64,000 nt of DNA from Pseudomonas fluorescens (lineage in GTDB: Bacteria > Pseudomonadota > Gammaproteobacteria > Pseudomonadales > Pseudomonadaceae): positions 186,001 to 250,000 of the forward strand of contig NZ_CABVHJ010000006.1 in NCBI RefSeq assembly GCF_902497745.1, in the 5' to 3' direction. The notes under the pieces were generated by a model. The model searched no databases. It was given only the letters and a program-made list of their open reading frames with translations, and was not told the origin of the DNA. Both the position numbers and the translations under genes were made by a program. Numbering within the stretch: position 1 is the stretch's first letter; each line of letters starts with the position of its first letter. Of this stretch, positions 28,645 to 36,941 are shown piece after piece.

Positions 28645-29727
28645 GTGAACCCGCGTGCGCTGCTCGTCGCCGCACTGTTGTTGCTGGCCGGCTGCGCCAC
28701 TTCGGCGCGGGCGCCGGTGTCGGCGCCGCAGGCCGTGTTTGTCTCGCCGGCCACCTGGCAGCAGATCGACCGGGAAATCGTCAGCGCTTCGCAGCAGTCC
28801 ACCGAGCAAGTCAAAGTCTTTGCCCGTGGTTCGATGGAACATTGGCGCACTCGGGTCTATCAGCAAACTGAAGAAAATTTCATCCCGTGGTTCAGCAGCT
28901 ACTGGACCCAGGAATGGCTGTCGATGAAGGTCAGTTGGTACACGATCAATGCCGGTGGCGAGCAGGACGCGTCGGCCAAGCGCCTGGCGGCGTATCTGCT
29001 TGAGCAATATCAGGAAAGGGTGCTGGCGCCGGTGGCGGTGGAGATTGATCCGGATGCGATCCTCGGGCAGGCCACGGCGTTCTACGCGCAACTGATGGCA
29101 CAGCAGATGCCGCTCATCGCCCAGCGTCATGGCGTGCCCGTTGGTCAGCTCAATGGACGCTTGCAGAAAGTCCCTGCCATCGCGCTGGGCCCGCCGCCGG
29201 CGCGGGACGCTTCGTTGTTTCAGGTCATCAGTACGGAACCGTTGAACACCTTGCCGGCCTATGCCGCGCTGATCGACAAGATTCACACCGAGGGTGGCTC
29301 AAAGGGGATTGGCTCGACGGATGCCGGCATGGCCCCGGTGGCCAAACGCGCCAGTCAGCGGATGGAAGCGGAAATGGCCCCGCGTGGGGCTGCCAGCGCA
29401 GTCGCAGCAGCGGCCGGAAAACTGGCTGGCGGACTGATTTCGGTCGGTGTGGCCGGCATTCGCGCGATCATCCAGGCCAATGACCGGCCGGACAGTGAAG
29501 CGCTGATCCGCAGCAGTCTGGGCAGCACCTTCGACAAGGCTTGGCTGAAACTGGTGCAGAACCCGACCACCGGCGTCATGGCCGGTACCCTGCACATGGC
29601 CGGGCAGGTCGAGCGCAATCTGGGTGGGGGCGATGAACCGTCGGTCGGCTTGGGCGTGAACCGTGTCGACTGGCAACCGCCGCAATCGACCAATCAGCAG
29701 ATCGAACCCAACGTGCAAGGAGAGTGA
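28645..29727 (+). CDS. Hypothetical lipoprotein
   Basis: A 360-residue protein starting with GTG and a clear lipoprotein signal (LLVAALLLLAGCATSARAP; lipobox LAGC). AAAGGA lies upstream. The mature protein has a helical N-terminal part with many Gln and Trp (HWRTRVYQQTEENFIPWFSS) and an Ala/Gly-rich hydrophobic stretch (ASAVAAAAGKLAGGLISVGV) around residues 250-270. I do not recognise the family. It is 2 bases upstream of the DUF1428 gene, so probably co-transcribed. Confidence 0.8.
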   Translation: MNPRALLVAALLLLAGCATSARAPVSAPQAVFVSPATWQQIDREIVSASQQSTEQVKVFARGSMEHWRTRVYQQTEENFIPWFSSYWTQEWLSMKVSWYTINAGGEQDASAKRLAAYLLEQYQERVLAPVAVEIDPDAILGQATAFYAQLMAQQMPLIAQRHGVPVGQLNGRLQKVPAIALGPPPARDASLFQVISTEPLNTLPAYAALIDKIHTEGGSKGIGSTDAGMAPVAKRASQRMEAEMAPRGAASAVAAAAGKLAGGLISVGVAGIRAIIQANDRPDSEALIRSSLGSTFDKAWLKLVQNPTTGVMAGTLHMAGQVERNLGGGDEPSVGLGVNRVDWQPPQSTNQQIEPNVQGE

Positions 29728-29729
29728 TC

Positions 29730-30083
29730 ATGGCTTACATCGATATTTTCGTAGCGCCGGTGCCGACTGCCAACCTTGAGCAGTACAAAAAGCACTGTGA
29801 AATCGCGGCGAAACTGTTCAAGGAATACGGTGCACAGGAAGTGATGCAGTGCTGGGGCGATGACGTGCCGGAGGGCAAGGTCACGTCATTCCCGATGGCG
29901 GTCAAACTCAAGGAAGGCGAAACGGTGTCGTCCGGCTGGCTGATCTGGCCAGACAAAGCCACCCGTGATGCCGGCATGGCAAAAATGATGGAAGACCCGC
30001 GCATGCAACCGGACGTCAACCCGATGGGGTTTGATGGTCAACGGATGATCTTTGGCGGCTTTAAAAATATTCTTGAGTCCTGA
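29730..30083 (+). CDS. DUF1428-family protein
   Basis: A 117-residue protein of the DUF1428 (YbaA-like) family, a small ferredoxin-like alpha/beta barrel fold. Recognised by MAYIDIFVAPVPTANLEQYK, the central CWGDDVPEGKVTSFPMAVK and the end NPMGFDGQRMIFGGF. The start at 29730 is preferred because AAGGAG lies 7 bases upstream. No enzymatic role is established for the family. Confidence 0.92.
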   Translation: MAYIDIFVAPVPTANLEQYKKHCEIAAKLFKEYGAQEVMQCWGDDVPEGKVTSFPMAVKLKEGETVSSGWLIWPDKATRDAGMAKMMEDPRMQPDVNPMGFDGQRMIFGGFKNILES

Positions 30084-30125
30084 ACCCGATTTTTGAATGG
30101 GCAAGATTCATGCTTCACCACAAAA

Positions 30126-30219
30126 CCCTGTGGGAGCGAGCCTGCTCGCGAATGCGGTGTGTCAGTCAACAAAAAGGTCACTGAAACTCCGCTTTCGCGA
30201 GCAGGCTCGCTCCCACAGG
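30126..30219. repeat. REP pair
   Basis: Inverted REP copies lie between convergent genes. Confidence 0.9.
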
Positions 30220-30240
30220 ATTAGTGGTCACTGGCTGTGA

Positions 30241-30435
30241 TCACTCGGCAGAGGGGGTGATGCGGCAGCTTTTGCGGTCGCGGATCTGCTCGTCCGTCGG
30301 GCGTTCACGGACGAATTCGAAACGCGGCTCACCCTCGCTGTAATGCACCAGCCAGCCCCATTCCACTTCCTTCTCATCCTGCCCGGGTTGCGGCGGTCGG
30401 GCCCACCACGGTTCTTTGCTGAGGATCTCGCGCAT
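30241..30435 (-). CDS. Small conserved-looking hypothetical protein
   Basis: A 64-residue charged protein (MREILSKEPWWARPPQPGQD at the start, then a Trp/Glu-rich middle). GGAGG lies 5 bases before the ATG, a strong ribosome site that supports a real gene. It diverges from thpR with about 105 bases between. No domain recognised. Confidence 0.7.
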   Translation of the reverse strand: MREILSKEPWWARPPQPGQDEKEVEWGWLVHYSEGEPRFEFVRERPTDEQIRDRKSCRITPSAE

Positions 30436-30542
30436 GGCGGCCTCCGTTTGATGGCAATCCTTGAACTATAGCTAGCTGTCACGAGTCGTCCGGTCAGGCT
30501 GTGTAGAATCCGGCTGATCATGATGAGCAAGGGAGCAGGGCC

Positions 30543-31064
30543 ATGACCGATGAAGCGAAGCGACTGTTTTTCGCCCTCGATTGCCCGCCGGCGCAACGCA
30601 AGGCGATTGCCCAATGGCGAGCGGATCTGGGCTTGCGAACCGGTAAGCCCGTGCCGGCGGACAACTTTCATCTGACGCTGCTGTTTCTCGGCGCGGTGCC
30701 ATTAGCGCAGATCAACGAAGTCTGCGAGGCGGCCGGACAAGTGCGTACGCCGGGTGAGCCATTGAAAATTGCGCTGGATCGTCTGCAGGTCTGGCATCGC
30801 GCCGGGGTGTTGTCGCTGGCGCCGGAGCAGGCACCGCAGGCTTTGTTGCGGTTGGTTTATGCACTGGAGCAGGCGATGTTGCCGTTTGGCTTTGAAGAGA
30901 CGCCACGCGAGTTTCGCCCGCATCTGACGTTGTCCCGTGAGTACCGTGCGCCGGAGCCGGAATCCGCTACGCCGCCGGAGTTTTTCCTGCGTGCTGAACG
31001 CTTCGCCTTGTTTGAATCACACAAGGGCCGCTATCGGATTCTTCAAGACTGGTCGCTGATGTGA
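30543..31064 (+). CDS. thpR: RNA 2',3'-cyclic phosphodiesterase (2H family)
   Basis: A 173-residue member of the 2H phosphoesterase superfamily (LigT/ThpR), which opens 2',3'-cyclic phosphates on RNA. The two defining HxTx motifs are visible, NFHLTLLFLG (residues ~40-49) and RPHLTLSREY (residues ~122-131). The opening KRLFFALDCPPAQRKAIAQW is typical. It is followed at once by the candidate sRNA, encoded on the other strand. Confidence 0.94.
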   Translation: MTDEAKRLFFALDCPPAQRKAIAQWRADLGLRTGKPVPADNFHLTLLFLGAVPLAQINEVCEAAGQVRTPGEPLKIALDRLQVWHRAGVLSLAPEQAPQALLRLVYALEQAMLPFGFEETPREFRPHLTLSREYRAPEPESATPPEFFLRAERFALFESHKGRYRILQDWSLM

Positions 31065-31070
31065 AGGCAC

Positions 31071-31093
31071 AAAAAAAGGCGCCCGAGGGCGCC
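31071..31093 (-). terminator. Rho-independent terminator (minus direction)
   Basis: GGCGCCC-GA-GGGCGCC is a perfect 7-base stem. On the minus strand it is followed by seven U residues; there is no U-tract on the plus strand. It ends either the candidate sRNA or read-through from potF. Confidence 0.85.
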
Positions 31094-31180
31094 TGAGAAT
31101 TCACCTGAACCGAGGGAGCCAGGTGAGGCCGTTCATGGCAGGGTGCAGCGGTGGTAAGGCGCTGCGTGAACGGGAAATCA
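31071..31180 (-). ncRNA. Candidate small RNA downstream of potF, antisense side of thpR 3' end
   Basis: Read on the minus strand, three hairpins follow one another. The first has a nested stem: outer CCGTTCA/TGAACGG at 31129-31171 with inner GCAGCG/CGCTGC. The second is TCACCTG/CAGGTGA at 31101-31126, a perfect 7-base stem. The third is the terminator at 31071-31093. No open frame of note is present. A TTGACT hexamer lies at 31191-31196, but I see no convincing -10 box. It could instead be a processed 3' end of the pot operon. Confidence 0.5.
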
Positions 31181-31203
31181 ATGATTTTTCGAGTCAACAC
31201 CGT

Positions 31204-31297
31204 CCCTGTGGGAGCGAGCTTGCTCGCGAAGGCGTCGGCTCACTCAACATCTGCATGGCCTGACCCACCGCTTTCGCGAGCAAGCTCGCTCCCACAT
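31204..31297. repeat. REP pair
   Basis: Inverted REP copies immediately after the potF stop. Confidence 0.9.
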
Positions 31298-31314
31298 TTG
31301 GATTTTCGCTTGTC

Positions 31315-32412
31315 CTATTTACCGAGTTTCACCCGGGTCCAGCCACGGGTCATGATTCGCTGTGTGGCAATCGGCTGATCCGGCACCGCGTACAACGTCG
31401 CCATCACCGCTTGCGACGGGTACGAACCCGGATCGTTGCGGATCGCTTCATCCACCAATGGTGTAGCCGCCGCGTTGGCGTTGCTGTAGCCATTGCTGTT
31501 GGTGATCTCGGCGATGATGTCCGGGCGCATCAGGAAGTCCATGAACAGGTAAGCGTTCTCGACGTTGGCGGCATCGCGCGGGATCGCGACCATGTCGTAG
31601 AAGCTGCCGGCGCCTTCCTTGGGAATGCTGTAATCGATCACCACGTTGTTGCCCGATTCCACGGCGCGGGCCTTGGCTTGCAGCACGTCGCCGGAGTAAC
31701 CGACCGCTACACAGATGTTGCCGTTGGCCAGATCGGAGATGTATTTCGAGGAATGGAAATACGCCACGTTCGGGCGGATCTTCATGAACAGCGCCTCGGC
31801 TTCCTTGATGTGCGCGGTGTCCTTGTCGTTCACCGGGTAGCCCAGATAGTGCAGGGCGGCCGGGATCATTTCGGTCGGCGAGTCGAGGAAACTGATGCCG
31901 CAGGCTTTGAGTTTTTCAGCGTTTTCCGGCTTGAACAGCAAGTCCCAGGAATTGGTCGGGGCATTGGCGCCGAGCACTTCCTTGACCTTGGCCGGGTTGA
32001 AACCGATGCCGATCGAGCCCCACATGTACGGGAACGCGTGGGCGTTGTCCGGGTCACTGGCGGCGGCGTTTTTCAGCAGCACCGGGTTGAGATTCTTCCA
32101 GTTCGGCAGCTTCGATTTGTCCAGCGTCTGATAGACGCCGGCCTTGATCTGCTTGGCCAGGAAACTGTTCGACGGCACGACCAGGTCGTAGCCGGATTTG
32201 CCCGCCAGCAAGCGCGCCTCAAGGGTTTCGTTGCTGTCGAAGACGTCGTAGGTCACGCGGATGCCGGTCTCGTCTTCGAACTTCTTGACGGTGTCCGGCG
32301 CGATGTAATCGGACCAGTTGTAAACGCGCAGCACCTTGTCGTTGGCCTGGGCGCCCATGACCATTGCGCCCATTAAGGACAGTGTCAGCAGAGTCCTGCC
32401 AAACATTTTCAT
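31315..32412 (-). CDS. potF: Putrescine/polyamine-binding periplasmic protein
   Basis: A 365-residue ABC substrate-binding protein. Signal peptide residues 1-23 ([19 protein letters not shown]), then [20 protein letters not shown], the classic PotF/SpuD opening with the Trp-Ser-Asp polyamine contact. Other PotF features are [17 protein letters not shown] and [22 protein letters not shown] lies 8 bases before the chosen ATG; the track frame begins 12 codons earlier without one. It is last in the potG-potH-potI-potF order, separated from potI by repeats that may set different mRNA levels. Confidence 0.94.
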   Translation of the reverse strand: MKMFGRTLLTLSLMGAMVMGAQANDKVLRVYNWSDYIAPDTVKKFEDETGIRVTYDVFDSNETLEARLLAGKSGYDLVVPSNSFLAKQIKAGVYQTLDKSKLPNWKNLNPVLLKNAAASDPDNAHAFPYMWGSIGIGFNPAKVKEVLGANAPTNSWDLLFKPENAEKLKACGISFLDSPTEMIPAALHYLGYPVNDKDTAHIKEAEALFMKIRPNVAYFHSSKYISDLANGNICVAVGYSGDVLQAKARAVESGNNVVIDYSIPKEGAGSFYDMVAIPRDAANVENAYLFMDFLMRPDIIAEITNSNGYSNANAAATPLVDEAIRNDPGSYPSQAVMATLYAVPDQPIATQRIMTRGWTRVKLGK

Positions 32413-32450
32413 CGGTACAACTCCATTCTTTTTATTCACATTACGCAAAG

Positions 32451-32505
32451 CCCCCTAACCCTGACCCTCTCCCAAGGGGAGAGGGGACTGACCGAGGGGC
32501 TGACT
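32451..32505. repeat. Partial long palindromic repeat, copy C
   Basis: Only one end is present (CCCCTAACCCTGACCCTCTC with the GGGGAGAGGGG hairpin arm and GACTGACCGAGG). It lies between potI and potF. Confidence 0.75.
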
Positions 32506-32510
32506 ACATT

Positions 32511-32599
32511 TGTGTAGGAGCTGTCGAGTGAAACGAGGCTGCGATCTTTTGATCTTTTACATCAAGATCAAAAGATCGCAGCGTGCCGCAGCTCCTACC
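32511..32599. repeat. Type-2 palindromic repeat
   Basis: TGTGTAGGAGCTGTCG, an inner GATCTTTTGATC / GATCAAAAGATC inverted core, and GCCGCAGCTCCTACC on the right. It abuts the partial copy C and lies between potI and potF. Confidence 0.85.
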
Positions 32600-32601
32600 G
32601 G

Positions 32602-33477
32602 TCAAGCGGTGGCGGCTTGTTGCGGTTGCTGCCACGACTCATTCGCCGTCTGATCCATCGCTTCCTGAATCGCTTTTTTGCGGTTGGCTTCTGCCTTGCG
32701 GCCGAAGTACCAGACCAGGAAGGTCACCAAGGAAACCGCCAGCAGAATCAGACTCGCCACAGCGTTGATCTCGGGCTTCACGCCCAGACGCACCGCCGAG
32801 AAAACTTCCATCGGCAGGGTGGTGGACCCCGGGCCGGAGACGAAGCTGGCCAACACCAGGTCATCCAGCGACAAGGCGAACGACATCATCCCGCCCGCCG
32901 CCAGCGACGGCGCGATCATTGGAATGGTGATCAGGAAAAACACCTTGAACGGCTTCGCACCGAGATCCATCGCCGCTTCTTCGATCGACAGATCCAGTTC
33001 GCGCAGGCGGGCGGAGACTACCACCGCCACATAAGCGGCACAAAACGTGGTGTGGGCGATCCAGATCGTGACGATGCCACGTTCCTGCGGCCAGCCGATC
33101 AACTGCGCCATCGCCACAAACAGCAGCAACAGCGACAGACCGGTGATCACCTCCGGCATCACCAACGGCGCGGTGACCAGACCACCAAACAGCGTGCGAC
33201 CCTTGAAGCGCGTGACGCGCGTCAGCACGAAAGCGGCGAGGGTGCCCAATGCAACGGCGGCAATCGCGGTGTAGCAGGCGATTTCCAGCGAGCGCACCAC
33301 CGAGCCCATCAGTTGCGTGTTGTCGAGCAAACCGACGTACCACTTTACCGACCAGCCACCCCACACCGTCACCAGTTTCGATGCGTTGAACGAGTAGATC
33401 ACCAGAATCAGCATCGGCAGATAAATGAACATCAAACCGAAGATCAGCATGAACTTGGAAAAACCGAAGCGTTTCAT
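32602..33477 (-). CDS. potI: Polyamine ABC transporter permease PotI
   Basis: A 291-residue inner membrane permease with six helices and the ABC permease EAA-type loop (AAMDLGAKPFKVFFLITIPM). N-terminal FSKFMLIFGLMFIYLPMLIL and LVIYSFNASKLVTVWGGWS are typical of PotI. Its ATG overlaps the potH stop by 4 bases. A C-terminal tail of about 30 residues rich in Gln and Ala extends past the last helix. Confidence 0.94.
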   Translation of the reverse strand: MKRFGFSKFMLIFGLMFIYLPMLILVIYSFNASKLVTVWGGWSVKWYVGLLDNTQLMGSVVRSLEIACYTAIAAVALGTLAAFVLTRVTRFKGRTLFGGLVTAPLVMPEVITGLSLLLLFVAMAQLIGWPQERGIVTIWIAHTTFCAAYVAVVVSARLRELDLSIEEAAMDLGAKPFKVFFLITIPMIAPSLAAGGMMSFALSLDDLVLASFVSGPGSTTLPMEVFSAVRLGVKPEINAVASLILLAVSLVTFLVWYFGRKAEANRKKAIQEAMDQTANESWQQPQQAATA

Positions 33478-34388
33478 CCCCGTGCCTCCATCTCTTTGGC
33501 CTGGCTGCGGTTGAACAGCAGAATCGGCACAATCAGGATCAACAGCATCACCACCGCCAGCGCAGACGCCACCGGCCAGTCGCGGTTATTGAAGAACTCT
33601 TGCCACAGCACACGACCGATCATCAGCGTCTCCGGGCCACCCAACAGTTCAGGGATGACGAACTCGCCGACCACCGGAATGAACACCAGCATGCAGCCGG
33701 CAATAATGCCGTTCTTGGCCAGCGGCACGGTGATTTTCCAGAAGTTGTTGAAGTTGCTCGAGCCAAGATCCTGCGCGGCTTCCAGCAGACTGCCATCGTG
33801 CTTCACCAGGTTGGCGTACAGCGGCAACACCATGAACGGCAAATAGGCATAAACCACGCCGATATACACGGCGGTGTTGGTGTTGAGGATCTCGATCGGG
33901 TGATCGGTCAGCCCCGTCCACATCAGAAACGCGTTGAGCAAACCGTTGTTGCTGAGGATGCCCATCCACGCGTAAACGCGGATCAGGATCGCGGTCCAGG
34001 TCGGCATCATGATCAACAGCAGCAGGACGTTTTGCGTTTCCTTGCCGGTCTTGGTGATCGCGTAGGCCATCGGGAAACCGATCAGCAGGCACATCATCGT
34101 GCTCAGTGCCGCGACCTTCAGCGAACCGAGATACGCCGACAGGTACAGCTCGTCTTCGCCGAGCAGGGTGTAGTTGCCGATATTCAGCAGCAGCTGGAAT
34201 TTCTGTTCGGCGTAGGTGTAGATCTCCGAGTACGGTGGGATCGACAGCGCGGCTTCCGAGAAGCTGATCTTCATCACCAGAAAGAACGGCAGCATGAAGA
34301 ACAGGAACAGCCAGATGAACGGAATGCCGATCACCAGTTTTCGCCCGCTGGGCACCAGGCGCAGGAATTGCTGATTGAAGGTTTTCAT
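33474..34388 (-). CDS. potH: Polyamine ABC transporter permease PotH
   Basis: A 304-residue permease. The start at 34388 is chosen because it overlaps the potG stop by ATGA. The longer frame lies inside potG. Six helices and the EAA loop (LEAAQDLGSSNFNNFWKITV) are visible, and GIPFIWLFLFFMLPFFLVMK opens helix 1. It pairs with PotI to form the membrane channel energised by PotG. Confidence 0.94.
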   Translation of the reverse strand: MKTFNQQFLRLVPSGRKLVIGIPFIWLFLFFMLPFFLVMKISFSEAALSIPPYSEIYTYAEQKFQLLLNIGNYTLLGEDELYLSAYLGSLKVAALSTMMCLLIGFPMAYAITKTGKETQNVLLLLIMMPTWTAILIRVYAWMGILSNNGLLNAFLMWTGLTDHPIEILNTNTAVYIGVVYAYLPFMVLPLYANLVKHDGSLLEAAQDLGSSNFNNFWKITVPLAKNGIIAGCMLVFIPVVGEFVIPELLGGPETLMIGRVLWQEFFNNRDWPVASALAVVMLLILIVPILLFNRSQAKEMEARG

Positions 34389-35527
34389 GAGCGCAGTACC
34401 ACGCCGCTGTCGTCTTCCCACCAGACGTAGACTTTGTCGTCCCAGGTCGGACGCGCACCACGGCGTTCGGCGTTGGCCATGAACGACTGGACGATTTTGC
34501 CGCCGGGCAGTTCGACGTAGAACACCGAGTGACCGCCGAGGTAGGCGATGTCATGCACCTTGCCTTCGGACCAGTTGTAGCGGAACTCGGGTTGGGTGGT
34601 GCTGACGAGCATTTTTTCCGGACGGATCGCGTAGGTGACCGACTTGTCCTGTACCGAAGTGCTGACGCCGTGACCGACGTAGATCTTCTGCTGCAAGTCC
34701 GGGCTGTGGATGATCGCGTGACCTTCGAGGTCTTCCACCACGGTGCCGTCGAAGGCGTTCACGTTGCCGATGAACTCGCAAACCATGCGGCTGACCGGCG
34801 CTTCATAAATGTCGACCGGGCTGCCGATCTGCGCGATCCAACCGAGGTGCATGATCGCGATGCGCTCGGCCATGGTCATGGCTTCTTCCTGGTCGTGAGT
34901 CACCATCACGCAGGTCACGCCAACGCGTTCGATGATCTGTACCAGCTCCAGTTGCATCTGCGAACGCAGCTTTTTATCCAGCGCACCCATTGGCTCGTCG
35001 AGCAGCAATAGCTTCGGACGCTTGGCCAGCGAGCGGGCAAGGGCGACGCGCTGACGCTGACCACCGGACAACTGGTGCGGACGGCGTTTGGCGTATTGAG
35101 TCATGTGGACAAGGCGCAGCATTTCATCGACGCGGGCATCGATTTCGCTGGCCGGCAAACGGTCTTGCTTGAGGCCGAAGGCGATGTTCTGCGCGACGGT
35201 CATGTGTGGGAACAGCGCGTAGGACTGGAACATCATGTTGATCGGCCGCTCGTACGGCGGCATGTCGGTGATGTCCACGCCGTCGAGCAGAATCCGCCCT
35301 TCGGTCGGACGCTCGAACCCGGCGAGCATGCGCAGCAGGGTCGATTTGCCCGAACCGGAGCCACCGAGCAGGGCGAAGATTTCGCCCTGATGGATCTCCA
35401 GGGACACATCGTCCACGGCCACGGTTTCGTCGAACTTCTTGGTGACACGATCGACTTTCACCAGCACCTTTTTCGGTTGCTGATGACCTTCAAGTGCCTT
35501 CCTGTAAGTGCTGGAGGCGTTTGCCAT
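34385..35527 (-). CDS. potG: Polyamine ABC transporter ATPase PotG
   Basis: A 380-residue ATP-binding subunit. Walker A GGSGSGKSTLLRML, Q-loop MMFQSYALFPHM, signature LSGGQRQRVALARSLA, Walker B LLLLDEPMGALDKKLR and switch His VTHDQEEAMT are all intact. The C-terminal TOBE-type regulatory domain spans residues ~255-380. First gene of the potGHIF unit. The N-terminal extension (about 25 residues) before the fold is usual for PotG. Confidence 0.96.
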   Translation of the reverse strand: MANASSTYRKALEGHQQPKKVLVKVDRVTKKFDETVAVDDVSLEIHQGEIFALLGGSGSGKSTLLRMLAGFERPTEGRILLDGVDITDMPPYERPINMMFQSYALFPHMTVAQNIAFGLKQDRLPASEIDARVDEMLRLVHMTQYAKRRPHQLSGGQRQRVALARSLAKRPKLLLLDEPMGALDKKLRSQMQLELVQIIERVGVTCVMVTHDQEEAMTMAERIAIMHLGWIAQIGSPVDIYEAPVSRMVCEFIGNVNAFDGTVVEDLEGHAIIHSPDLQQKIYVGHGVSTSVQDKSVTYAIRPEKMLVSTTQPEFRYNWSEGKVHDIAYLGGHSVFYVELPGGKIVQSFMANAERRGARPTWDDKVYVWWEDDSGVVLRS

Positions 35528-35623
35528 GTGAAACTCCCAACAGGTTTCGTTCGCCGGGCCAATGTGGCCGGGCTTAAGTGGATTGCAAGCCTGTACGGGA
35601 TGCCTGTCAGCTCTGGCGCAGAA

Positions 35624-35719
35624 CCTGTGGGAGCGAGCCTGCTCGCGAATACGGAGTGTCAGTCGACATCATTGTTTGCTGATACACCGCTTTCGCGAGC
35701 AGGCTCGCTCCCACAGGGG
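35624..35719. repeat. REP pair
   Basis: Inverted REP copies between the spuA-type gene stop and the potG promoter region. Confidence 0.9.
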
Positions 35720-35897
35720 AAATGCGTTTACCTGACTGGCATTACCCGTACCGATCCGGCTTGTTCGGCGCCGCCGTCCTGGCTGCCTGGGTCGTACTTG
35801 TTGTTATTACGGGTGTCGCTGTTCACGAATGACGGATGCGCGCAGGCACACCCGATATTCATGGGGGCAGTAAATCGTTACGTATTCTTGGGTTGGA

Positions 35898-36659
35898 TCA
35901 GCGCTGGTTGCGCCGCGCCGCCCGTTGCCGGCAAGCCTCGCCGAACGCCTGGAAAATCTTCAGGTAGTTCGGGTTGTCGAGCACTTGCCATTCCGGGTGC
36001 CATTGCACGCCGAGGGCGAAGGTCGGGCTGTGCTCGACCGAGACCGCCTCGATCAGACCGTCCGGCGCCACCGCTTCGGCACGCAGGCCGGGGGCGAGGC
36101 GATCGATGCCCTGGCTGTGAATCGAATTGACCTGGAACTCGCCCGGCAACTCCAGCGCCTCAAACACGCCGCCGCTCAATACTGTCACCGCATGGGCCGG
36201 TGCGTATTGCACGGCCACATCAGGGCTATCGGCTTCACGATGATCGAGCATGCCCGGCAGCTCATGCACCTTTTGATGCAGGCTGCCGCCGAACGCCACG
36301 TTCATTTCCTGGAAGCCACGGCAAATGCCGAGCACCGGAACGCCCGCCGCGATGGCTGCACGCAATAAAGGAAGGGTGGTGGCATCCCGCGCCGGATCGT
36401 GATCCGTGCCGGGGGCGCTGGCCGGACCTTGATAGTGGAAAGGCTCCACGTTCGAGGGCGAACCGGTCAGCAGCAGACCGTCGAGTTGACCGAGCAGGTC
36501 TTCGATTTCAGTCAGGTTGCCAAGGGAAGGAATGACCACTGGCAGCCCTTCAGCGCCAACGCTGACAGCACGTACGTACTTGTCGCCGCTGATGTGATAG
36601 GGGTGCAGGCCAATCTGTTTGACGCACGCAGTAACGCCGATCAATGGCTTGAATGCCAT
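35898..36659 (-). CDS. puuD: Gamma-glutamyl-gamma-aminobutyrate hydrolase (PuuD/SpuA)
   Basis: A 253-residue class I glutamine-amidotransferase-like hydrolase that releases GABA and glutamate from gamma-glutamyl-GABA, the last step of the gamma-glutamylated putrescine route. The nucleophile Cys is in VLGICRGFQEMNVAFGGSLH and the catalytic His-Glu pair in LGVQWHPEWQ. The early LLTGSPSNVEPFHY is also typical. It is divergent from the synthetase gene at 36942. A TAATTAACA site lies in its promoter region at 36722-36730. Pseudomonas names include SpuA and PauD. Confidence 0.95.
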   Translation of the reverse strand: MAFKPLIGVTACVKQIGLHPYHISGDKYVRAVSVGAEGLPVVIPSLGNLTEIEDLLGQLDGLLLTGSPSNVEPFHYQGPASAPGTDHDPARDATTLPLLRAAIAAGVPVLGICRGFQEMNVAFGGSLHQKVHELPGMLDHREADSPDVAVQYAPAHAVTVLSGGVFEALELPGEFQVNSIHSQGIDRLAPGLRAEAVAPDGLIEAVSVEHSPTFALGVQWHPEWQVLDNPNYLKIFQAFGEACRQRAARRNQR

Positions 36660-36721
36660 TTTTATTCACCTCGAAGTTTGACACTTGAACGAGCTTTTCC
36701 GGAGCTTAGCCTCGTTGATTT

Positions 36722-36730
36722 TAATTAACA
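36722..36730. promoter_or_regulatory. Candidate PuuR/PauR half-operator, puuD side
   Basis: TAATTAACA within TTGATTTTAATTAACAACTG, 63 bases before the puuD start. It matches 8 of 9 bases of the TAATGAACA end of the E. coli PuuR site as I recall it. A second exact copy is at 36917-36925. Confidence 0.5.
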
Positions 36731-36916
36731 ACTGCCATGTAAAAAATTCTAAACGCCGTTCATCATCTCTTCATGATTATCGGGGCTCTGGCGCCTGTAT
36801 TGGCACGCAAGTGTTAAAAAAAGCCCGAAAAATAAACCCTGAGCGGCCATGTGTTCGCTATTGACTTCACTTTGCCGTTCGGGTTGACTGGCTCGGCGAA
36901 ACAGCAGTGAACATAA

Positions 36917-36925
36917 TAATTAACA
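36917..36925. promoter_or_regulatory. Candidate PuuR/PauR half-operator, synthetase side
   Basis: TAATTAACA within GTGAACATAATAATTAACAG, 17 bases before the ATG at 36942. The overlap with the leader fits repression of transcription or initiation. Confidence 0.5.
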
Positions 36926-36941
36926 GCTAAATAGGTGCATC

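Noticed and set aside
36801..36815. Possible sigma-54 promoter TGGCAC-N5-TGTT before puuA
   Set aside because: The -24 element fits but the -12 element lacks GC (TGTT instead of TTGC), so the match is too weak.
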